The notes: generated from the letters alone by a model not told the origin. A DNA stretch of 64,000 nt from JBGNFV01 sp049645705 (GCA_049645705.1 JBARUK010000015.1:62001-126000), one strand, 5' to 3'; shown: positions 17,205-27,272, numbered from the stretch's first letter. Program-made: numbers and translations.

Positions 17205-18266
17205 TTACTTTTCTACAGTTTCCGCCAGCATTATATCCAGGCACTTTTTGATGAGATAAGCCAGATAGGCTTCATCCCTGTTCTGTATGCCCAAGCGGTT
17301 GTTAGTCATGTGTACATAACTATCGTAGATCCTCCATCTGTCGAAGGTATACTGGTCGTATTCGTCCGGCTTTTTATGGGGATACCATGCCGGGGGCTCG
17401 AGCTTTCCCTCTTCCTGAAGTTTAACCAGATTAGCTTTTACCTTCCGCATGTCTTCGATCCAGGTGTTGAGCCACTCCTGCTCAAACTCCACATCTTCTT
17501 CCATGGCTTCCCATACCATCTTGAAAAAAGCAGAGATAGGTTCACGCTGGCTTTCCCAGGTTTTTTCAAATGACTCAAGGGTTTCCTTCCGGCGGCTTTC
17601 CATTTCTTCTTTCGAGATGTCTTTCTCAAAAAAGTAATAAGCACGGGGCAACCAGTTGTTATAGAAGCGGTCGAAGAAGGCACGCATTTCGTTGAGATCC
17701 ATACCGAGACCGTAGCTGAACCCAAGGTGTAACTGTATAGCAGCTCCAAGTGCGCGGCTATAATCCCAACCGCTGGACTCTCCGATAAGGCTGAGGACAG
17801 CCGTACTGTTAGCCATAAACTCTTGCTCACCTACCAGTATGCCGTGTTTGCCACCGTAGCGAACTACCTCCGGCTGATAAGGAATGTACTGGACAGAATT
17901 ATTAGGGAACCATTGCATGTCGGCATCGGCATCTTTAAGCCACTCGGGCTCAGTACGCTCGCTGGGATGCTTCTCCATGTAGTTAGTAAAGTGCTCAGTA
18001 AGCCGGGGCTTCAGGTCATGCTCCATTTTCTCAGGATCACCCTTGAAGCGAAGCCTGATATGCGGCCCTCTCTCCCAATAGCGGATGAAGAAATACTCGT
18101 CTGCCAGGCCCTCTTTCATAACCTGCTCGCAAAACGGCTTAACCGCTTCGCTAAGCAGATCTTCCCAGGGTTCGCTGTAGTATAGGTAGGCAGCAAGCCA
18201 ATTTGGATCTACCTCCTGGTTTTCGTCAGCATAGACCCCTTTATTCTCTTTAACTTTCTCTTTCAT
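17205..18266 (-). CDS. Lantibiotic dehydratase, C-terminal elimination-domain protein (SpaB_C type)
   Basis: 353 residues with the pattern of the thiopeptide-type/SpaB C-terminal family: WLAAYLYYSEPWEDLLSEAV near the N-terminus, YFFIRYWERGPHIRLRFKG at about 60-78, and a C-terminal block (HMTNNRLGIQNRDEAYLAYL). In class I enzymes this domain removes glutamate from glutamylated Ser/Thr to give dehydroalanine or dehydrobutyrine. In NisB it is the C-terminal part of one chain; here it is a separate protein starting 9 bases after the stop of the N-terminal protein at 18276-21260, so the two presumably act as a complex. Confidence 0.9.
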   Translation of the reverse strand: MKEKVKENKGVYADENQEVDPNWLAAYLYYSEPWEDLLSEAVKPFCEQVMKEGLADEYFFIRYWERGPHIRLRFKGDPEKMEHDLKPRLTEHFTNYMEKHPSERTEPEWLKDADADMQWFPNNSVQYIPYQPEVVRYGGKHGILVGEQEFMANSTAVLSLIGESSGWDYSRALGAAIQLHLGFSYGLGMDLNEMRAFFDRFYNNWLPRAYYFFEKDISKEEMESRRKETLESFEKTWESQREPISAFFKMVWEAMEEDVEFEQEWLNTWIEDMRKVKANLVKLQEEGKLEPPAWYPHKKPDEYDQYTFDRWRIYDSYVHMTNNRLGIQNRDEAYLAYLIKKCLDIMLAETVEK

Positions 18267-18275
18267 AGTCTTCTC

Positions 18276-21260
18276 TTATTTGTACCACTGTACCACACAC
18301 TCGGACACAAACGGCTTGCCATCAATATGCAGCAGGCTGTCGGGAGAAGGCAGCATTTCGTCAAACTTGACATTTGAGGGAGCTTTGGCCAGCATTTTAT
18401 CCAGCATCAGTATCAGTGCGGGGCTTTTAAAGCTAATGTACTGTGGTTTGTAATCATCGCGACCCAGCTTACGCGCTGCTTCAGGATCGGCGTTTTGTTT
18501 ACGACCGGGGTTCAGGAATACAAAAACCTCATCGGGTATACCCAGCTCGCGGCGCCAGGTATCGACCCTGTTGAAATACTCCCACTCATTTTCTGCGCCT
18601 TCACGCAGGGGCAGCATCTCCTTAGGTACAGACCAGCTTTTGCGCTGCAGTACCAGGTCGCCGTATACATAACGCGGGCTTACGCTTACTCTCGGTTTGG
18701 CCTTTTTATTCTCAGCATCTTCACTTTCTTTTTTCTCACCCAGCTCCAATTCGGTGCGCTTCTTGGTCATAAGACCCAGCAGCGGACTTACGAACAGGTA
18801 TTCGGCATAGGTGAATTTTTCCAGCAACTGGAATAGCTGGCTGCGGCCCATATGCCCCTGGAAACCCAGATCAAATACATGCGCCCGCTTTTCAGAAGGC
18901 TTATGGAAAAGTGTTAGGTCTTTTCCTTCCTGGCAATGTATCTCGAAATCGGTAATGGCCAATTGCTTATCTACCGGTAAGCTATTGTGACCACCCGGCA
19001 TCCATACCTCGAAAGGCATCAGCGGCGGGTGCAGGTTGGCATTGAAGTAACTGGCGTCGCAGTCCTCTACAAAGATGGTACCTTCCGGTGCCACATTCAC
19101 GTTATAGCGACGCTGATCTTCGGTAACGACCTTGTCGAAAATATGCAGGAAACGGCTGAACATCTTGCCATACCCAGAGAAGGTGGCATTGATCATAGCC
19201 TTCATACGCCCGTCTGCAGGATCTGAGAATAACTGCGTAAACATGCCATAACTGTTACGCGTATCTGCATCGTGACCGTTGGACTGGGTAAGCTTATGTG
19301 CCTCCTGTACTTCACCTATGGATACTTCAACCTCGGATTGGCTTAGTTTATCGCCATCTACCAGGCTGATGTATTTGTCCTGCCAGTCATCTCTTGTCTT
19401 CTGCCTATCGGAAATGCCGGGCACCTTCAGGCGCTCTTCCATTTCCTTGATCTCGGCTTCGAGCGTGGCTACAGGATCATCCTGATCTGCAGGTGAGTCA
19501 CCGGCAGCCACAGGCTCCTTATTTTCTTTTTTGGCTTCCGCTTTCAGACGGCTCAGCTCCTTCTTTTTCTCCTGCAGCTCGGCCTCAGGCTTTTTGAAGT
19601 CACGGAAAAAGTCTTCGTAATACGTAAGCAGATTTACAGAAGCGGAATCCCCATACTTGTTGACAAAGTAATAGCGCATTTTTTCCCGCTCATCCACGTG
19701 ACCGCGGAAGAGTTTCATCTCCTGCAGCAGGTCGTTAAGTGAACCTACCAGCTCCTGCATACGGCCAGCGTCCAGCCTGGCATCTACCTCACGGGTGGTG
19801 TCTTCGTAGAACATCTGCTCCGGCTTGAAGGTAAAGACGGTAGACTCCTCGTGTTTGAATACCTCTTCTTTTTCTTCTTCCTTCTCTCCTTCTTCTTTCT
19901 TTTCCTCTTCCTTCTTCTCTCCCTCCTGTTCGGCCTTCTCCTTTTCGGCTTTTGCTTTTTCTCTGCGTTCGGCCTCACGTTCTTCGTGGGTCTTACGCTC
20001 ATCTTCCGGCAGACCGGCCGCTTCGTGTATCTTCATGCAAATAGCGCGGAACTGCTCATAAGCTTCCTTAAGCAATGTCTTACGCTCTCTGAAATCTGCA
20101 TCGGCATACTTACCGGCAAGTGCACGAATGTCGGCCAGGGTATTCAGTAGTTCCTGGATAAAGGGCACACCGGCTTCGGCAAGGGGGGCTACTTTATCTT
20201 TAAGTGCATAATCCCAGTCAGGGTCTATACCGGACACACCAATGTTGTACTCAAGGAATCCGTAGTCGATAAACTGCTGAATGTAAGCCTCCAGATCCTC
20301 CGCGGAAGCATCGATATAATCGAGGGCATCTTTGACGATGTCTTTGAAGCGAACACCCTGCGGATCTTTGGAAGACAGCTCCAGGAACAGCTCCACTACA
20401 GGGTTGGCTGGTATTCGCTGGAAGCTTTCAATATTGTTATTATTAGTCAGGTAGAGGAAGTGGTCCTCTTTTTTTTCTATGGTAGGGTTGGGACGGAGAG
20501 GCAGCCACAGGTATATCTCACGGCTTTTTCTGAATAGCCCGCTAATGTATTTGAAGAGGTAGTTGTTCAGGCGGATATGTCCGGTTATCTGCTGGGTGCC
20601 ATCGCTGGAGCTTATGCTATAGCCCTTGTCTCCTTCTACGGAAGCTACCTTACCCATAACCAGGTTAGTGAACGTACTGAAGGGTGATGTCTTACCGTAC
20701 ATTCTGGTGTAGTACTTCAGCAGGCTTTGCTCGCTCTGCACTTCTTTCTTACGAAACTTGGCAGGCTCTTTCTGTATGTAACTGGACATACGGTTGAGCA
20801 GTGACTGGCTACTAAGTACAAGTCCCTGCTTGAGCAATTCATCGGCGCTCAGTGCTTGCTGAAAGTCTTTTCGTAGTCCGGCCAGCTCCTGATCAAATAT
20901 CTGCCCGCCTTCCTTTTCTTTGGCTTCTAGCTTCTCGGTCAGACGAAGGTAGTCGCGGAGCCGGTTTTCGTAGGCCGGATCAAGTATATTTTTAGCTTCG
21001 TCGATTTTATCATCCTTCAGATTACGATCATTGTAAATGTCCCGTCGGATGTTGGTCAGAAGCTTCTGGTGGTCGTTATTATCAAGCCCTTTGATGAATT
21101 CCATCAGGCTATCGGAGAGGTCCTCCTTATCACTGGCTTTCTTTTGCCTCAGCTCTGATATTTCCTTTGCAAGAGCAACAGATCTATCCGCATTGAGCCT
21201 TTGGAGTTTCTCGAAGGTACCGCCTCCGGTACGGATTAGTACATGCGGAAATACTTCCAT
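18276..21260 (-). CDS. Lantibiotic dehydratase, N-terminal glutamylation-domain protein
   Basis: 994 residues. The N-terminal and central regions match the Lant_dehydr_N family (FPHVLIRTGGGTFEKL at the start, YTRMYGKTSPFSTFTNLVMG near 190, ISFKSPALILMLDK and FVSECVVQWYK at the end), which uses glutamyl-tRNA to activate Ser/Thr of the precursor. Longer than usual for the isolated domain because of insertions: a highly charged Glu/Lys low-complexity block at about residues 420-470 and a second charged helix at about 580-650. The elimination domain is on the next gene. It follows the exporter and adaptor genes on the same strand, with the start ATG at 21258-21260. Confidence 0.9.
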   Translation of the reverse strand: MEVFPHVLIRTGGGTFEKLQRLNADRSVALAKEISELRQKKASDKEDLSDSLMEFIKGLDNNDHQKLLTNIRRDIYNDRNLKDDKIDEAKNILDPAYENRLRDYLRLTEKLEAKEKEGGQIFDQELAGLRKDFQQALSADELLKQGLVLSSQSLLNRMSSYIQKEPAKFRKKEVQSEQSLLKYYTRMYGKTSPFSTFTNLVMGKVASVEGDKGYSISSSDGTQQITGHIRLNNYLFKYISGLFRKSREIYLWLPLRPNPTIEKKEDHFLYLTNNNNIESFQRIPANPVVELFLELSSKDPQGVRFKDIVKDALDYIDASAEDLEAYIQQFIDYGFLEYNIGVSGIDPDWDYALKDKVAPLAEAGVPFIQELLNTLADIRALAGKYADADFRERKTLLKEAYEQFRAICMKIHEAAGLPEDERKTHEEREAERREKAKAEKEKAEQEGEKKEEEKKEEGEKEEEKEEVFKHEESTVFTFKPEQMFYEDTTREVDARLDAGRMQELVGSLNDLLQEMKLFRGHVDEREKMRYYFVNKYGDSASVNLLTYYEDFFRDFKKPEAELQEKKKELSRLKAEAKKENKEPVAAGDSPADQDDPVATLEAEIKEMEERLKVPGISDRQKTRDDWQDKYISLVDGDKLSQSEVEVSIGEVQEAHKLTQSNGHDADTRNSYGMFTQLFSDPADGRMKAMINATFSGYGKMFSRFLHIFDKVVTEDQRRYNVNVAPEGTIFVEDCDASYFNANLHPPLMPFEVWMPGGHNSLPVDKQLAITDFEIHCQEGKDLTLFHKPSEKRAHVFDLGFQGHMGRSQLFQLLEKFTYAEYLFVSPLLGLMTKKRTELELGEKKESEDAENKKAKPRVSVSPRYVYGDLVLQRKSWSVPKEMLPLREGAENEWEYFNRVDTWRRELGIPDEVFVFLNPGRKQNADPEAARKLGRDDYKPQYISFKSPALILMLDKMLAKAPSNVKFDEMLPSPDSLLHIDGKPFVSECVVQWYK

Positions 21261-21364
21261 AGTCTTTTCTTTGGTTTAGGGTCAATGTAAAAATGGGGCA
21301 GTCACATGCTGCTCCTATAAATTAAAATAGCAGGCAATGCCTGCTAACAATATGTATCAGCCTG

Positions 21365-22723
21365 TTATCCCAGGTCATCGAATACGGAGCGTAGCTGGTT
21401 GAACAGGCGTTCGATCAGACGAAGGTCTTCGGTAATGATCTCTGCACTGCCCTGCATCTGCTGCTTGAACTCGAGGTCTCTTTTATAGCTGCTTCGCAAG
21501 CCATTGGGCAAACTGATACGAATGATGTAGGTATTGTCTTTAGTAGGTAGTTCGGATATGCTTTCTATCTCTCCCATAACCATACCGTATTCATCGAACG
21601 GATAGTTATCGAACTTGAGGTTAACAGTTTGTCCCTCCTGCACCTTACCGGAACCTACTACCGGCATTTCCAGATTACCAATGATGTTCTGTGCATCGGG
21701 TATTACGCTAAACACAGTTTCTCCCGCAGTAACATATTGATTGTCAGTCCAAATTTTATTCAAAGAAACATAGCCTTCGATGGGACTTACAAACAGGAAC
21801 TGCCGCTTCCAGGTGCTTATTTCACTGTCGAGTGTTTTAAGCGCATCGTCTATACCTGTTCTGAGGTTATCATTGGATTCCAGTTCTTTAAGCTGCAGTT
21901 CGTTTATTTGATTATCTATCTGGGATATCTGTATTCTGTTATTAATAATACTGGACTGGTCGGCTTCAAACTGCCGCTTAGACTGCAGGTAATTGGCCTT
22001 AGAGGCTTCAAACTCTATCCTGGATATAGCACTGGAACTGTATAAGGCCGAGTCAGTCTCAAACTTAGACTTATCGAGCTTTAGTTTTTCTTCGTGAATT
22101 TTATTCTGCCGCTGCAGGCTTTGATTGGATTGCTTGTAGAAAGAGATACGATCCCGGAGGGAAGCTATCTGCTTCTGGTGGTACTGGAGATCCGACTGCA
22201 GGTTATAATCACGTATGGATTTCATGAAGCGCAAGTATCCTCCCTGCAGAGACCCCAGGTTTAGGTCACTTCTAATATCGAGGTCATTTACATTAAGATT
22301 ATCAGAATAGATCTTCTCTTTCAGGTTTTCTACTTTCTCGATGAGGTAGAGGGCATCTTCTGAATTAGCCGGGTTCTCTATAACACCTAGAAAATCATCT
22401 TCGCTTACCTTATCGCCATCCTGTACAAAGAGATTTATCTGACCGTTGTCACGGGCCACTAGCGTAGCAGGCGGATTAAGGGTAGTAAGTACCACCCGGG
22501 AGGTTATCGTATCAGGGTATTTGATAAAGTAACTTGCTATCAACACGACTCCTAACACAAAGAATATGACTGAAATACCCCAGCGTATGATCCATGCGGG
22601 TGCATGGCTCAGTATCTCCTGTACTTCCTCACTCCGGAGCTGGAGATTTTCCACTTCCTCTTCGGAGACAGTAACTTCTCCTCCCTGTCTTTCTTTTTCT
22701 TCTATTTCTATCTGGTCGGGCAT
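21365..22723 (-). CDS. HlyD-family periplasmic adaptor of the peptide exporter
   Basis: 452 residues: an acidic cytoplasmic N-terminus, one membrane span at about 45-65 (WGISVIFFVLGVVLIASYFI), a biotinyl-lipoyl-like strand pair split by a long coiled coil (about 120-290), and a beta-barrel region (FVSPIEGYVSLNKIWTDNQY, then VNLKFDNYPFDEYGMVMGEI). This is the membrane-fusion partner of C39-peptidase ABC exporters. The gene sits 76 bases after the exporter gene and in front of the dehydratase genes. An outer-membrane TolC partner is not encoded in the window. Confidence 0.9.
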   Translation of the reverse strand: MPDQIEIEEKERQGGEVTVSEEEVENLQLRSEEVQEILSHAPAWIIRWGISVIFFVLGVVLIASYFIKYPDTITSRVVLTTLNPPATLVARDNGQINLFVQDGDKVSEDDFLGVIENPANSEDALYLIEKVENLKEKIYSDNLNVNDLDIRSDLNLGSLQGGYLRFMKSIRDYNLQSDLQYHQKQIASLRDRISFYKQSNQSLQRQNKIHEEKLKLDKSKFETDSALYSSSAISRIEFEASKANYLQSKRQFEADQSSIINNRIQISQIDNQINELQLKELESNDNLRTGIDDALKTLDSEISTWKRQFLFVSPIEGYVSLNKIWTDNQYVTAGETVFSVIPDAQNIIGNLEMPVVGSGKVQEGQTVNLKFDNYPFDEYGMVMGEIESISELPTKDNTYIIRISLPNGLRSSYKRDLEFKQQMQGSAEIITEDLRLIERLFNQLRSVFDDLG

Positions 22724-22799
22724 AGTGAATATTCTTCCTTTTTTTACAAACAGAATGCAGATCGGTGGGTAATCGGTTCCATGATTGCTTTACACTGAA

Positions 22800-25010
22800 T
22801 TAATTACCAAGCTCTAACTGATTCTTGACCAGGTTATAATAAGCACCTCTCTGAGCAGTCAGATCTACGTGCGTACCTCTTTCGATAATTTCACCCTGGT
22901 CCAGCACAATAATCTGATCGGCATTCTTAACCGTACTTAGTCTGTGGGCTACCACTACTACAGTCTTACCATTGAAAAACCGGTCCAGGTTCTCCATGAT
23001 AATCTTTTCGTTATTTGCATCAAGTGCATTAGTAGCCTCATCAAAGAAGAGATACTCAGGGTTTTTGTATACAGCCCTAGCAATCAGAATACGCTGCTTC
23101 TGACCCTGACTGAGTCCGTGTCCGTCACCTCCCAGTTTGGTATTATACCCCAGGGGCAGGCTTTCAACAAAATCCTGGATATTCGCCATTTTCACGGCGT
23201 ATACTAGCTTCTCTTTATCTATATACTCGTCGCTTACGGCTATATTTCTGGCGATACTGTCACTGAAAATATACCCGTCCTGTAGTACGGTACCTACTTT
23301 ATCTCTCCAACGACGGTTGCTAAAGTTGACCATGTTGATATCACCGATGCGTATCTCACCTTCAGAGGCTGCATAGAACTTAAGCAACAGTTTGATCAGC
23401 GTGGTCTTACCACTACCACTGGCCCCTACTATGGCGGTGATCTTACCCTGCGGCACTACCATATCTACATTTCTCAGGACCATTTCGGAGTGGGGACCTT
23501 CGTACTGAAAGCTCACATCGTTTACCCGCAGGGACTTGTCCTCAGGGAAAATAGTGATCTTTTCAGACGTTTCGTCTTCTTCGTTCTCTTTATTGTGGAT
23601 TTCACCGAGACGTTCCAAACTGATCTTGGCATCCTGTGTGGCATGCAGGAAGGTGATCATCTGGTTGATAGGAGTATTCAGCTGCCCGATGATGTACTGG
23701 ATGGCGAGCATCATACCAAGTGTGATATCTCCATCGATAACTGCCTTTGCGGCCACGAAACTGATGAAGATGTTTTTGACCTCATTCAGGAATGATGATC
23801 CTGCCTGCTGGTACTGGTTTAGGGCAAGGCTCTTGACATTTACCTTAAAAAGGCTGGCCTGTATACGTTCCCACTCCCAGCGTTTTTGCTTCTCGCAGTT
23901 GTGCAGTTTGATCTCCTGCATCCCGTTAATAAGCTGAATCAGATTACTCTGGTTACGGGACATCTGATCGAATAGCTTAAAGTCGAGTTCCCGGCGCTTT
24001 TTCATAAATATAAGCACCCAGGCTACGTACAGGACGCTACCTACTATGAATATACCGAAAATAAGCAGGTCATAGTACGCCAGTACAATACCAAAGATGA
24101 TCAGGTTTACAAAACTGAAAAGTATATTGAGCGTACTGGAAGTCAGGAAGTTTTCTATTCGCCTATGGTCACCGATCCTCTGAAGGAGGTCACCGATCAT
24201 CTTCGTATCGAAGAAGGCGATGGGCAGCTTCATGAGCTTGATCAGGAAGTCGCTGATAATGCTGATGTTAATCCGGGTACCGAGATGCAAAAGTATCCAG
24301 CCCCGGATGAACTCCACGGACGTTCGACCGACAAAGAGCATCAACTGAGCAATAAGAACGAGGTTAACGAAGGAAATATCCCTTGTGTTAATACCCACAT
24401 CGACAATGGACTGGGTCAGGAAGGGAAATATCAACTGCAGCATGGAGCCTACGAGCATCCCGAGCAACAGCTGAACTATGAATTTCTTATACGGGCGCAG
24501 GTAGTTGAAAAGAAACTTAAAGCCTTCGCGCTTGAGGTTCTTCTCGTCTTCTGTTTCGTAGAAGTCCGGACTGGGCTCCATGAGCAGCACAACCCCGGTT
24601 TCTTCGCCATTGGTGTTGGTACTCAGCCAGCCATCAAGAAACTCTTTTTTGGTGTATTTGACGAGCCCATGAGCAGGGTCGGCACAATAGACATTGTCCT
24701 TCTTGAAATCATATACAACAACAAAGTGCTGTTGCCGCCAGTGGGCAATGAATGGCGTAGGAGCCTCATCGCGCAATTTATCAAAGGGAATTTTAGCAGC
24801 AAGAGTCCGGAAACCGATACTCTCAGCCGCATCACTTATTCCCAGCAGGCTTACCCCCTCACGAGTAATGAAACTCCTTTCACGAAGGGTCTGCAGTGTA
24901 TAGACCTTACCGTAGTGTTTCGCGATCATGCGAAGACACGTAGGGCCGCAGTCCATAGTATCTAGCTGGCGGTAGAACGGAAATTTTTTTAACAAACTCA
25001 CAGTCAACAC
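22800..25010 (-). CDS. Peptidase-containing ABC transporter (C39 peptidase, GG-leader processing and export)
   Basis: 736 residues: C39 peptidase (about 10-140) with Gln15, Cys21 (MDCGPTC), His95 (QQHFVVVYDF) and Asp111 (ADPAHG); a six-span membrane domain (about 165-450); and a nucleotide-binding domain with Walker A GASGSGKTT near 530, signature LSQGQKQR and Walker B YLFFDEATNALD. It cleaves after the Gly-Gly of precursor leaders and exports the peptide. There is no usable ATG: the first Met codon (residue 19) lies beyond the oxyanion-hole Gln, so translation must start at GTG 25010, GTG 25001 or a nearby TTG. First gene of the minus-strand lanthipeptide set. Confidence 0.93.
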   Translation of the reverse strand: MLTVSLLKKFPFYRQLDTMDCGPTCLRMIAKHYGKVYTLQTLRERSFITREGVSLLGISDAAESIGFRTLAAKIPFDKLRDEAPTPFIAHWRQQHFVVVYDFKKDNVYCADPAHGLVKYTKKEFLDGWLSTNTNGEETGVVLLMEPSPDFYETEDEKNLKREGFKFLFNYLRPYKKFIVQLLLGMLVGSMLQLIFPFLTQSIVDVGINTRDISFVNLVLIAQLMLFVGRTSVEFIRGWILLHLGTRINISIISDFLIKLMKLPIAFFDTKMIGDLLQRIGDHRRIENFLTSSTLNILFSFVNLIIFGIVLAYYDLLIFGIFIVGSVLYVAWVLIFMKKRRELDFKLFDQMSRNQSNLIQLINGMQEIKLHNCEKQKRWEWERIQASLFKVNVKSLALNQYQQAGSSFLNEVKNIFISFVAAKAVIDGDITLGMMLAIQYIIGQLNTPINQMITFLHATQDAKISLERLGEIHNKENEEDETSEKITIFPEDKSLRVNDVSFQYEGPHSEMVLRNVDMVVPQGKITAIVGASGSGKTTLIKLLLKFYAASEGEIRIGDINMVNFSNRRWRDKVGTVLQDGYIFSDSIARNIAVSDEYIDKEKLVYAVKMANIQDFVESLPLGYNTKLGGDGHGLSQGQKQRILIARAVYKNPEYLFFDEATNALDANNEKIIMENLDRFFNGKTVVVVAHRLSTVKNADQIIVLDQGEIIERGTHVDLTAQRGAYYNLVKNQLELGN

Positions 25011-25196
25011 AAGCCCGGGTCAGGCCTTATTTGGTTTAGGTTCTTTCTTTATCGCTTTAATATACCCCTAGGTCAAAAGAATAAAAAGCAAAGGCGTAAG
25101 TTTACAACGCCATTTAGAATAAAATCTTACCTTTTTCGGTTTCGACCGATTACAAATGTTAAAAATTCCGCACATATATAAAAGTAATTTTTCGCT

Positions 25197-25646
25197 ATGG
25201 GGCGTACAAAACTTATCAGTCCGGACACATTTTGCTTTCGTCAGGCCGTACAGGTTCGCATTTCAGACATAAACTATGGCAACCATGTAAGTAATCAGGT
25301 GTATCTCAGCTACATGCATGAAGCCAGAAAGAAATGGCTTGAGTCATTGGGGTATGAGGATGAGGTACGCGGAGTAGAAGGCGTGGGCCTTATCATGGCA
25401 GATGCCGTAGTAGTATACCGGGCAGAAACCTTTTACGGAGAGACGGTGTTGGTGGATATTGCTGTTGAAGACCTGCGGCATAACGGGTTTGACATCATGT
25501 ACCGGCTTACCGGACAGAACAGTGGAAAGGAACTGACCCGCGGCAAAACCTCTATGGTTTGTTTTGCCTATGAGGCCCGCAAGGTTACCGATATGCCGAC
25601 GGCACTACGTGAGAGACTGGACTCGCTGACGTATACTATCCGTTAG
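25197..25646 (+). CDS. Acyl-CoA thioesterase, 4HBT hotdog fold
   Basis: 149 residues with the YbgC/4-hydroxybenzoyl-CoA thioesterase pattern: VRISDINYGNHVSNQVYLSYMHEAR, where Asp is the usual catalytic residue, followed by the long hotdog helix and strands (VVYRAETFYGETVLVDIAVE, RGKTSMVCFAYEARK). A cytoplasmic housekeeping enzyme hydrolysing acyl-CoA; exact substrate unknown. Read away from the lanthipeptide operon, with rlmN 25 bases downstream on the same strand. Confidence 0.8.
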   Translation: MGRTKLISPDTFCFRQAVQVRISDINYGNHVSNQVYLSYMHEARKKWLESLGYEDEVRGVEGVGLIMADAVVVYRAETFYGETVLVDIAVEDLRHNGFDIMYRLTGQNSGKELTRGKTSMVCFAYEARKVTDMPTALRERLDSLTYTIR

Positions 25647-25659
25647 AGCAGAAAATGCG

Positions 25660-25667
25660 TACATTTG
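25660..25667 (+). promoter_or_regulatory. Possible -7 element TACATTTG before rlmN
   Basis: Exact TAnnTTTG match ending 4 bases before the rlmN ATG. If used, the transcript would be nearly leaderless. No good -33 TTG lies at the usual distance, so the genes may simply be co-transcribed. Confidence 0.35.
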
Positions 25668-25671
25668 TAAT

Positions 25672-26745
25672 ATGAGTAAGGCAGAAAAAAAACAGGATAT
25701 CAGAAAGCTATCGCAGGAAGCACTGAAAGCGTTTTTTGTGGAGAAAGGTGAAAAGGCATTCCGGGCCAGACAGGTCTACGAATGGCTCTGGAAGAAGTCT
25801 GCTCATAGTTTTGACAGTATGACTAACCTGTCTCTGTCACTACGGGAAATGCTGAAGGAGCACTTCGAGCTGAACCCGGTAGTGGTGCACGAAGCCCAGC
25901 TTAGTAATGATGGTACTATTAAAGATGTCTTCCGCCTGCATGACGGACACCTGGTGGAGGGAGTATTGATACCGACCGATGACCGCATGACGGCCTGCGT
26001 AAGCAGCCAGGTAGGATGCTCGCTGTCATGTAAATTTTGCGCCACGGGCTATATGGACCGTAAGCGAAATCTGGATGCAGCAGAAATATACGACCAGGTA
26101 GTGCTGATAAACCAGCAGGCGATGGAAAAGTACGGCATGCCGCTTACCAACATCGTATTTATGGGTATGGGCGAGCCTCTGCTGAACTATGCCAATATGA
26201 TGGAGGGCATCAGGATGATCACATCGCCGGAGGGGCTCAATATGTCCCCGAAAAGGATAACGGTATCTACTGCAGGCATTGCAAAGATCATTAAAAAGCT
26301 GGGTGATGATGAGGTGAAGTTTAACCTTGCCCTGTCGCTCCACGCTGCCAATGATGAAAAGCGTGACCGCATTATGCCGATCAACGAAACTAATACACTG
26401 GAGGCGCTGCGTGAATCACTCACTTACTATTACGGCAAAACGCGTAATAAGCTGACATTCGAGTATATCGTATTCTATAACTTTAACGATACACCCCAGG
26501 ACGCGGAAGAACTGTACCAGTTCTGCAAAAGAGTGCCGGCCAAGGTTAATATTATCGAATACAACCCAATAGCTGAGGCCGACTTTCAGAATACGGAAGA
26601 AGACCGTCTGGAAATGTTCAGGAAGTACCTGGAAGACCGTGGCATTACAGTAAATGTACGACGTAGCCGGGGTAAAGACATTGACGCCGCCTGTGGTCAG
26701 CTTGCTAACAAGCAGCACGAAGACCATGTGATCGCTACTGCCTGA
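25672..26745 (+). CDS. rlmN: 23S rRNA/tRNA adenine-C2 methyltransferase RlmN
   Basis: 357-residue radical SAM enzyme with the iron-sulfur motif C116-x3-C120-x2-C123 (VGCSLSCKFC) and the second catalytic cysteine Cys341 (DAACGQLA) of the RlmN/Cfr mechanism. FMGMGEPLLNY and STAGIAKIIKKL are family blocks. It methylates A2503 of 23S rRNA and A37 of some tRNAs. The length is usual and nothing suggests a Cfr resistance variant. Its TGA overlaps the ATG of the next gene by one base. Confidence 0.95.
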   Translation: MSKAEKKQDIRKLSQEALKAFFVEKGEKAFRARQVYEWLWKKSAHSFDSMTNLSLSLREMLKEHFELNPVVVHEAQLSNDGTIKDVFRLHDGHLVEGVLIPTDDRMTACVSSQVGCSLSCKFCATGYMDRKRNLDAAEIYDQVVLINQQAMEKYGMPLTNIVFMGMGEPLLNYANMMEGIRMITSPEGLNMSPKRITVSTAGIAKIIKKLGDDEVKFNLALSLHAANDEKRDRIMPINETNTLEALRESLTYYYGKTRNKLTFEYIVFYNFNDTPQDAEELYQFCKRVPAKVNIIEYNPIAEADFQNTEEDRLEMFRKYLEDRGITVNVRRSRGKDIDAACGQLANKQHEDHVIATA

Positions 26746-27200
26746 TGCCCTATCATGCGCTTCTGCTTATAACATTTTCTTTATCCGCCGTACTTACGGG
26801 CCTTATCTGGACTGTTCAATTGGTGCACTACCCCGGCTTTATAAATGTAGGCCGGGAAACTTTCAGTACGTACGAAGCCCTTCATCGTAAAAGAATATTC
26901 CCGCTGGTAGGGCCATTGATGGCAGCCGAACTGGCTGCTACTGCCTGGTTGATTCTGGCAGGGCATGTCAGTATACTTCATATGATCGCGGCCGCGCTGG
27001 TCATCCTGGTATGGGTTCACACTTGGACATTTGCAGCACCGGCACACTTCAGGCTGGATCGCGAAGGCTACAGCAAACCTGTCATACGCAAACTAGTACT
27101 CGGCAACTGGGTACGTACTATCAGCTGGACGGTTAGGGCACTGATCTACGGATATCTGCTGTATGAACTTGTAAGTGACCAGGCTGCCTTTCACTCCTGA
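26745..27200 (+). CDS. Conserved membrane protein of unknown function
   Basis: 151 residues with four predicted membrane helices. The segment LIWTVQLVHYPGFINVGRE followed by a short loop and HRKRI recurs in a family of uncharacterised small bacterial membrane proteins; no function is assigned. It overlaps the stop codon of rlmN, which implies translational coupling, but no functional tie to RlmN is known. Confidence 0.7.
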   Translation: MPYHALLLITFSLSAVLTGLIWTVQLVHYPGFINVGRETFSTYEALHRKRIFPLVGPLMAAELAATAWLILAGHVSILHMIAAALVILVWVHTWTFAAPAHFRLDREGYSKPVIRKLVLGNWVRTISWTVRALIYGYLLYELVSDQAAFHS

Positions 27201-27272
27201 CCTATAGCCGACCGAAAACTTCCGGTCATGCCCTAAAAATTGTATTTCCTTCAATAATCCTATATTGCACCC

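Noticed and set aside
19825..20150. Plus-strand frames rich in Ser/Phe
   Set aside because: They are the complement of the Glu/Lys-rich insert of the dehydratase; low-complexity antisense, not a gene.
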